This document shows, piece by piece, positions 13,252 through 16,955 of a DNA stretch of 16,955 bases. Within the stretch, counting starts at the first letter, position 1; each line of letters starts with the position of its first letter. The notes beneath the pieces were generated by a model. The model worked only from the letters and a program-made list of their open reading frames with translations, was not told the DNA's origin and ran no database searches. Made by a program: the position numbers and the translations under genes. The DNA is from Chloroflexota bacterium (GTDB lineage Bacteria > Chloroflexota > Dormibacteria > Dormibacterales > Dormibacteraceae): contig VBJR01000229.1 of the NCBI GenBank assembly GCA_005880175.1, forward strand, positions 1 through 16,955. The letters are read 5' to 3'.

Positions 13252-13331
13252 CAAGCGATCATAGAGTCTGAGAGGCAAGCCGGGGGGTACGGCGGGCTGC
13301 AAGTGCCGCGCGCAGCGTGGGGGGAGCAAGC

Positions 13332-14066
13332 ATGCATGTCGGAACGGCCGTCACGTACGACCGCGTCCAGGGGGCGGGGCTCGAGGAACGAGCTCCGATG
13401 ATTCGTGTCCTCGTCGTGTCGGAGAACCGGCTGCACGGAGAGGGCCTGACGCTCCGACTCTCGGCGGAGCCGGGCATCCGGGCGATCGGGCCGCGGGAGA
13501 CCATCGACGAGACGCTGCCGCTCGTCGCCGCCAACGAGGTGGACATGGTCCTCGTCGACGTCGAGCCCACGGCCGCCCACCTCCGCGAGCTCGCCACCGC
13601 CGCGCGGACCGTCGACGACGTGCCGTACGTCGCCCTCGCCTCGGCCGAGTCCGAGTGGGAGATCGTGGACTGGGCCGAGGCGGGCGCGTTCTCGATCGTG
13701 GACCGCCGGGGATCGCCGGCCGAGCTGGCGAGCATCCCCCTGGCGGTGCACCGGCGCGAGAGCATCTGCTCGCCCCGCATCGCCGGCACGCTGCTCCGGT
13801 GCCTCCGCTCCCTGCTCCGTGAGGGCCGCCCGCCCGAGGGCCGGTCGCGCCTGACCCACCGGGAGCGGGACGTCCTCTCCCTGATGGGCGACGGCATGAG
13901 CAACAAGGAGATCGCCCAGCACCTCGGCCTGCAGCTGCCGACCGTGAAGAACCACATCCACAGCATCTTCGAGAAGCTGGAGGTGAGCAGCCGGGCGATG
14001 GCGGTGTCGCTGGCCCTGTCGGTGGGCGAGCTGCACCGGTCGGCCGGCGGCCCGGCCGGTCGCTGA
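13332..14066 (+). CDS. LuxR/NarL-type regulator with degenerate receiver domain
   Basis: A 244-residue protein. Residues about 24-140 form a receiver-like domain and 174-230 a LuxR helix-turn-helix (LTHRERDVLSLMGDGMSNKE, then LGLQLPTVKNHIHSIFEKL). In the receiver the usual Asp pair of the acidic pocket reads Ser30-Glu31 (VLVVSENRL), while the phospho-acceptor Asp76 (VLVDVEP) and Ser103 remain; the conserved Lys is replaced (GAFSIVDRR). Phosphorylation is therefore likely weak or absent. It probably acts as a transcription factor without a classical kinase; none is adjacent. ATG 13332 has the ribosome site GGGGGGAG upstream; ATG 13398 (MIRVLVV) is where most family members begin, so a 22-residue N-terminal extension is possible. 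It converges with xdhC, one base between the stops. Confidence 0.9.
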   Translation: MHVGTAVTYDRVQGAGLEERAPMIRVLVVSENRLHGEGLTLRLSAEPGIRAIGPRETIDETLPLVAANEVDMVLVDVEPTAAHLRELATAARTVDDVPYVALASAESEWEIVDWAEAGAFSIVDRRGSPAELASIPLAVHRRESICSPRIAGTLLRCLRSLLREGRPPEGRSRLTHRERDVLSLMGDGMSNKEIAQHLGLQLPTVKNHIHSIFEKLEVSSRAMAVSLALSVGELHRSAGGPAGR

Positions 14067-14067
14067 G

Positions 14068-14769
14068 CTACTCCGCCGGCCGGGTGCCCCGGTCCTTCCA
14101 GCCGGCCGGCGCGCCCTGGCGGACCGCGACCAGCCCGGCCACGATCGCCAGCGCGATCTCGGCCGGCGTCCGCGCGCCGATGTCGAGGCCGACGGGGCTC
14201 TGAATGCGCGCGATCCGCTCCTCGGCCATGCCCCTCGCCCGCAGCGCCTCCAGGTGGTGGCCGGTGTGGCGCCGGCTGCCCATCAGGCCCACGTAGCGCG
14301 GCTCCATCGAGAGCAGGCGCTCCAGCGACTCGACCAGGTCGGGCGCGTCGTGGTCGGCGTGGATCACGTACAGATCGGCGGCCGGTCGCTCGGCCGGAAC
14401 CGCGCTGACCACCTCGAACCCGACCTCGGGCGCCCATCGCCTGACGGCAACGGCGACCGGGGTGTCGGCCAGCACCACCAGCAGCGGCCGGCGCAGGTAC
14501 GGCTCCAGGTAGACCTCGATCGCGCCCAGGTCGTGCCGGTACGTGCGGAGGCCGGGCACGCCCTCGGCCAGCAGCGCCGGCGCGTCGGCCCGGGCCTGGG
14601 AGTCGAACTCCGAGCAGCCCAGGGTCCCGGCGAGCTGGCGCTCCCCGCCGAACAGGGCCTTGGCCCCGGTCCGCGAGGGCGGCTCCCCGTCCAGGCGGAT
14701 CACCGTGGCCAGCACGACCTGCTCCCCGCGCTCCAGGCGCCTGGTCAGCTCCGACTCAACCTCGGGCAT
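14068..14769 (-). CDS. XdhC/CoxI-family protein (molybdoenzyme maturation factor)
   Basis: A 233-residue protein of the XdhC/CoxI family, members of which bind molybdenum cofactor and help a cysteine desulfurase insert the terminal sulfur before delivery to xanthine dehydrogenase or CO dehydrogenase-type enzymes. N-terminal domain: VVLATVIRLDGEPPSRTGAK, then GTLGCSEFD with Cys52. C-terminal domain: YVGLMGSRRHTGHHLEAL and SPVGLDIGARTPAEIALAI, both typical. The Rossmann-type loop, usually close to GAGHVA, reads ADTPVAVA here, so nucleotide binding may be lost. The start ATG 14769 lies within the 3' end of the cysteine desulfurase-like gene (14-base overlap), implying coupled expression. No molybdoenzyme subunit is in the window. 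Confidence 0.88.
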   Translation of the reverse strand: MPEVESELTRRLERGEQVVLATVIRLDGEPPSRTGAKALFGGERQLAGTLGCSEFDSQARADAPALLAEGVPGLRTYRHDLGAIEVYLEPYLRRPLLVVLADTPVAVAVRRWAPEVGFEVVSAVPAERPAADLYVIHADHDAPDLVESLERLLSMEPRYVGLMGSRRHTGHHLEALRARGMAEERIARIQSPVGLDIGARTPAEIALAIVAGLVAVRQGAPAGWKDRGTRPAE

Positions 14770-15862
14770 GGAGGGGCAGTCTCTGTAAAACGTGGAACAC
14801 CTGTTCGATCTCCTCGGGTGTCGTGTCGTAGCCGGTGGTCAGGCGCAGGCTGCCGGTCGCCTCGGCCAGCGAGAGGCCCATCGCCAGCAGCACGTGGGAG
14901 GGGTCGAGCGAGCCGGACGCGCAGGCCGAGCCGCTGGAGGCCGCCACGCCGGCGAGGTCGAGGGCGAGCAGCAGGTCCTCGCCCCGGACGTCCCGGAACG
15001 CGGCCGTGGCGTAGTTGGGCAGCCGCGGCTCGCCGCCGGTCGTGCGGCCGCCGATCTCGCGCAGCGCCTCGCGCAGCCGGGCGGCCAGCGGCCGCGCCGC
15101 GGCCGAGCGACGGTCGCGCTCCGCCGCGCAGACCTCCAGCGCGGCGGCGACCGCCGCCGCCGAGCCCACGTCCTCCCGGCCGGCGCGCCGGCCCCACTCC
15201 TGCGGTCCGCCGTACACCAGCGGCTCCAGGCGCATCTCGGGCCGGGCAAGCAGCAGGCCGCCGGGGCCCGCGCCCAGCTTCTGGCCCGAGAACGTCGCCA
15301 GGTCGGCCAGCTCCAGCGGCGGCCGCACCCAGCGCGGGCCCTGGCAGCAGTCCAGGTGGACGAGCGCGCCGCGCGCCCGGGCCTGGCTGGCGACCTCCGC
15401 GACGGGCTGCAGCGTGCCCACCTCGTTGTTCGCCAGCCCGAGCGAGACCAGGCCCGCGTCCGCGGGCAGCGCCGGGTCGGCGAACCCGGCGCCGTCGACC
15501 GGGAGCACGTGCGCCGTCCGGCCCTCCAGCCGCAGCTGGCGGACGGCGCCGAGCACGGCCTGGTGCTCGGCCTCCCACGTGACCACCGACCGGCCCGGGG
15601 GCAGCCGGCGGCCGGCGCCCAGCAGCGCCAGGTTCACGGCCTCGGTCCCGCTGGCGCAGAAGACCACCTCGCGGGCCTCGCGGCCCAGCGCGGCCGCGGC
15701 CCGGTCCCGCGCGGCGTCCAGCGCGGCGCGGGCCGCGCGGCCCTCGGCGTGCGGACTGGCCGGGTTGCCCGGCGGCGCGGCCTCGCGCGCCCGCCGCGCG
15801 ACCTCCAGCAGGGGCGCGCCGCCGGCGTCGTCCAGGTAGCGCCGGCGGCCGTCAGTGACGAT
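14756..15862 (-). CDS. Cysteine desulfurase-like protein (NifS/IscS family, class V aminotransferase)
   Basis: About 368 residues, start uncertain. Family features, numbered from 15862: RYLDDAGGAP (8-17), FCASGTEAVNLAL (68-80), His100 in WEAEHQAVL, ANNEVGTLQPV, HLDCCQG with Asp171 and Gln174, the PLP Lys195 in FSGQKLGAGPGG, GGPQEWGRRAGREDV, and Cys314 in SSGSACASGSLDPSHVL on the persulfide loop. The His usually preceding the PLP Lys is Gln here, and YLDNAATT reads YLDDAGGA. Such enzymes take sulfur from cysteine; with XdhC directly downstream, sulfuration of molybdenum cofactor is a reasonable role. No ATG, GTG or TTG occurs in frame close to the conserved N-terminus; I give the ATC at 15862, inside the end of the zinc-ribbon gene, as provisional start. 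Confidence 0.82.
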   Translation of the reverse strand: MVTDGRRRYLDDAGGAPLLEVARRAREAAPPGNPASPHAEGRAARAALDAARDRAAAALGREAREVVFCASGTEAVNLALLGAGRRLPPGRSVVTWEAEHQAVLGAVRQLRLEGRTAHVLPVDGAGFADPALPADAGLVSLGLANNEVGTLQPVAEVASQARARGALVHLDCCQGPRWVRPPLELADLATFSGQKLGAGPGGLLLARPEMRLEPLVYGGPQEWGRRAGREDVGSAAAVAAALEVCAAERDRRSAAARPLAARLREALREIGGRTTGGEPRLPNYATAAFRDVRGEDLLLALDLAGVAASSGSACASGSLDPSHVLLAMGLSLAEATGSLRLTTGYDTTPEEIEQVFHVLQRLPLHARG

Positions 15863-16262
15863 CGCCGGACGGCTGCTTGAACAGGTCGGTGAGCCGGCCC
15901 CGGAAGTCCCTGAGCGCGAGGTGCACGTCCAGCAGCTCGTCCGAACCGATCGGCTCGGCCGCCTCCGTCTCCGCCACGGGCTCGGAGCCCAGCTCCGCCG
16001 CCGCGAAGTCGCCGAGCAGGTCGGCGTCCTCGGGCAGGCCGCGCTCCAGCATGACGTCGTCGGAGGGCAGCGACTCCAGCCCCTCGCCCTGGACGGCCAG
16101 GATGAGGACGAACTGGACCCGGCAGGCGGCACACGTGACCTGGATGGTGTAGCGATCTTCGACGTGGCGGAGCATGCGGAGCTCGCAGTCGCGCAGGCCC
16201 CGGCCGCAGTGAGGGCAGTTGTAGTAGCGCGCCCGGTCACGGATGAAGTCGATGAACCTCAT
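15852..16262 (-). CDS. Zinc-ribbon protein of unknown function
   Basis: A 136-residue protein I cannot assign to a named family. The N-terminal half has two CxxC pairs, C16-x2-C19 (YYNCPHCGRG) and C44-x2-C47 (VTCAACRVQ), spaced as in a zinc ribbon. Then follows a hydrophobic strand (FVLILAV). The C-terminal half is strongly acidic (about 58-115), likely disordered, and ends with a short helix DVHLALRDFRGRLTDLF. Its ATG overlaps the cupin stop as ATGA (16259-16262). Its own end runs into the start of the cysteine desulfurase frame, so it is firmly inside the operon. A role as a metal- or sulfur-related partner of the desulfurase is possible from context only. Confidence 0.75.
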   Translation of the reverse strand: MRFIDFIRDRARYYNCPHCGRGLRDCELRMLRHVEDRYTIQVTCAACRVQFVLILAVQGEGLESLPSDDVMLERGLPEDADLLGDFAAAELGSEPVAETEAAEPIGSDELLDVHLALRDFRGRLTDLFKQPSGDRH

Positions 16263-16546
16263 CTCGCGGCCATCTTACGCCCGCGCCCCTCGATACAGGT
16301 GCATCCCCGCGGCCCGACCACGGCGCCGTGCGGAATCCCGGGCGGGAGCACCAGGCGGTCGCCGGGCCCGAGGTCCACGTCGCGGTCCCGGAGCGTGAAC
16401 GTGATCGACCCGTCCACGCAGTACAGCACCTTCTCGTAGGGGTGGGTGTGCTCGGCGAAGCGGTCTCCCGGGCCGTTCGCCCAGGCATAGCAGCCATCCG
16501 CCTCCGCCCGCAGCCGCGCCATCAGGTCCTCACGGGATGCGCTCAC
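16259..16546 (-). CDS. Small cupin-domain protein
   Basis: A 95-residue single-domain cupin. Cupin motif 1 is partly visible in FAEHTHPYEKVLYCVDG (two His and one Glu as metal ligands) and motif 2 in LGPGDRLVLPPGIPHGAVV (a further His). A metal site of three His and one Glu seems intact. Single-domain cupins include isomerases, dioxygenases and sensor proteins; the substrate cannot be told. It begins the four-gene overlapping operon (cupin, zinc ribbon, desulfurase, XdhC). The start is GTG 16546 with TAGGAT six bases upstream, so it is likely leaderless. An ATG at residue 9 is an alternative start. Confidence 0.85.
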   Translation of the reverse strand: MSASREDLMARLRAEADGCYAWANGPGDRFAEHTHPYEKVLYCVDGSITFTLRDRDVDLGPGDRLVLPPGIPHGAVVGPRGCTCIEGRGRKMAAR

Positions 16547-16552
16547 GGGCCG

Positions 16553-16562
16553 ATCCTACAAT
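16553..16562. promoter_or_regulatory. Overlapping back-to-back -10 elements, cupin operon / yjbQ-like gene
   Basis: ATCCTACAAT holds TACAAT (16557-16562) on the plus strand and TAGGAT (16558-16553) on the minus strand, sharing the central TA. Each hexamer is followed by exactly six bases and then GTG (16569 plus, 16546 minus). Both genes lack Shine-Dalgarno sites. The whole intergenic region is 22 bases. This is the clearest compact divergent promoter in the window. Confidence 0.6.
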
Positions 16563-16568
16563 CGGTCC

Positions 16569-16955
16569 GTGGTCGCGCTCCGCGTCAGCACGAGCCAACG
16601 CGAGCAGCTGGTCGACGTGACGGCGCAGGTCCGGCAGGCCGTCCAGGCGGCCGGCGTCCAGGAGGGCATCTGCCTGGTCGCGTCGCCCCACACGACGTGC
16701 GGCGTCACGGTCAACGAGGGCTGGGACCCGGCCGTGAGCGCGGACGCGCTGACGCACCTGCGCGACGTCGTGCCGCGGGAGCGCGCGTTCGCCCACGCCG
16801 AGGGCAACAGCGACGCCCACATCAAGGCCATGCTGGTCGGCACCAGCGCCACGCTCCCGGTCACGGCCGGCGACGTCCGGCTCGGCCGCTGGCAGGCCAT
16901 CTTCCTCTGCGAGTTCGACGGCCCGCGCGACCGCGAGGTGTGGGTCACCGTGGTC
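16569..16955 (+). CDS. YjbQ/UPF0047-family protein (secondary thiamine-phosphate synthase type), 3' end beyond window
   Basis: I read this directly from GTG 16569; 129 residues are visible to the right edge, and family members have about 130-140, so only the end is missing. Family signatures: SPHTTCGVTVNEGWDP, HAEGNSDAHIKAMLVGTS (metal-site His residues) and the C-terminal LGRWQAIFLCEFDGPRDREV. E. coli YjbQ is reported to have weak thiamine-phosphate synthase activity and can suppress thiE loss; its main role is unsettled. The GTG is used because TACAAT lies six bases upstream and the frame has no other suitable early start. It diverges from the cupin operon. A link to the thiG region 7 kb away is only an inference. 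Confidence 0.85.
   Translation, partial: MVALRVSTSQREQLVDVTAQVRQAVQAAGVQEGICLVASPHTTCGVTVNEGWDPAVSADALTHLRDVVPRERAFAHAEGNSDAHIKAMLVGTSATLPVTAGDVRLGRWQAIFLCEFDGPRDREVWVTVV

Larger units (their letters stand above)
13165..13260 (+). promoter_or_regulatory. AT-rich promoter/operator island ahead of the LuxR-type regulator
   Basis: The 253-base gap between the BtrH-like gene and the LuxR-type regulator holds the most AT-rich stretch of the window, about 13168-13223. It contains TATTAT (13196-13201) and overlapping TATATC (13203-13208) as possible -10 sequences. Three inverted repeats lie in it (listed separately). Transcription would start near 13210, giving a leader of roughly 120 nt before ATG 13332, unlike the near-zero leaders elsewhere. 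Binding of nucleoid proteins or of the regulator itself is plausible but unproven. The stretch 13262-13331 is GC-rich again, and I see nothing there besides the ribosome site. Confidence 0.45.

Noticed and set aside
13079..13331. CRISPR leader/array or transposon end in the AT-rich gap
   Set aside because: No direct repeats of suitable length and no transposase or target-site duplication; the inverted repeats are short and different from each other.

Overview
This is a high-GC (roughly 70% by eye), gene-dense bacterial chromosome segment of ordinary core and accessory genes. No phage, IS, CRISPR, tRNA or rRNA was seen. Very high GC, frequent GTG/TTG starts, many starts lacking a Shine-Dalgarno but preceded by a TANNNT hexamer, a DUF4388 protein and a FemABX/GT4 cluster suggest a high-GC Terrabacteria lineage (Actinomycetota, Chloroflexota or Dormibacterota). 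The sequence alone does not decide which.

Layout. (a) 1-2079: a DUF4388 protein running off the left edge, a divergent histidine phosphatase, and an OmpR-type regulator whose phospho-acceptor Asp is Glu. (b) 2137-5843, minus strand: folK, two tandem paralogous GT4 glycosyltransferases and a FemABX acyltransferase, the first three joined by 4-nt overlaps. (c) 5868-7732, plus strand: a Mur ligase of the MurE type and a small membrane protein. (d) 7739-9902, minus strand: rsmG, thiG, a TenI-like gene and thiS. (e) 9907-11610, plus strand: an FmdB zinc ribbon, lysA, then a promoter-terminator pair that may define a small transcript. (f) 11635-13078, minus strand: a BtrH-N-like protein and DoxX. 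(g) 13332-14066, plus strand: a LuxR-type regulator with a degenerate receiver, behind an AT-rich promoter island. (h) 14068-16546, minus strand: cupin, zinc-ribbon protein, cysteine desulfurase-like protein and XdhC, all overlapping. (i) 16569 to the right edge: a YjbQ/UPF0047 protein.

How the genes work together. rsmG-thiG-tenI-thiS carries the thiazole branch of thiamine synthesis. The ThiE-like gene has lost the thiamine-phosphate synthase residues and looks like thiazole tautomerase. The YjbQ protein at the right edge belongs to a family reported to have weak thiamine-phosphate synthase activity. LysA, the MurE-type ligase, the FemABX protein and the glycosyltransferases concern the cell envelope. 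The cysteine desulfurase/XdhC pair resembles the sulfuration module for molybdenum-cofactor enzymes, with no molybdoenzyme in view.

The most unusual points are: very compact divergent promoters, three of them with overlapping opposed -10 hexamers and start codons a few bases away; a ThiS whose terminal Gly-Gly is followed by seven more residues; two regulators with altered receiver sites; a desulfurase frame without a canonical start codon; and a promoter-terminator unit of about 75 nt after lysA. No gene-free stretch exceeds 300 bases. The longest are 13079-13331 and 11447-11634, both described below.
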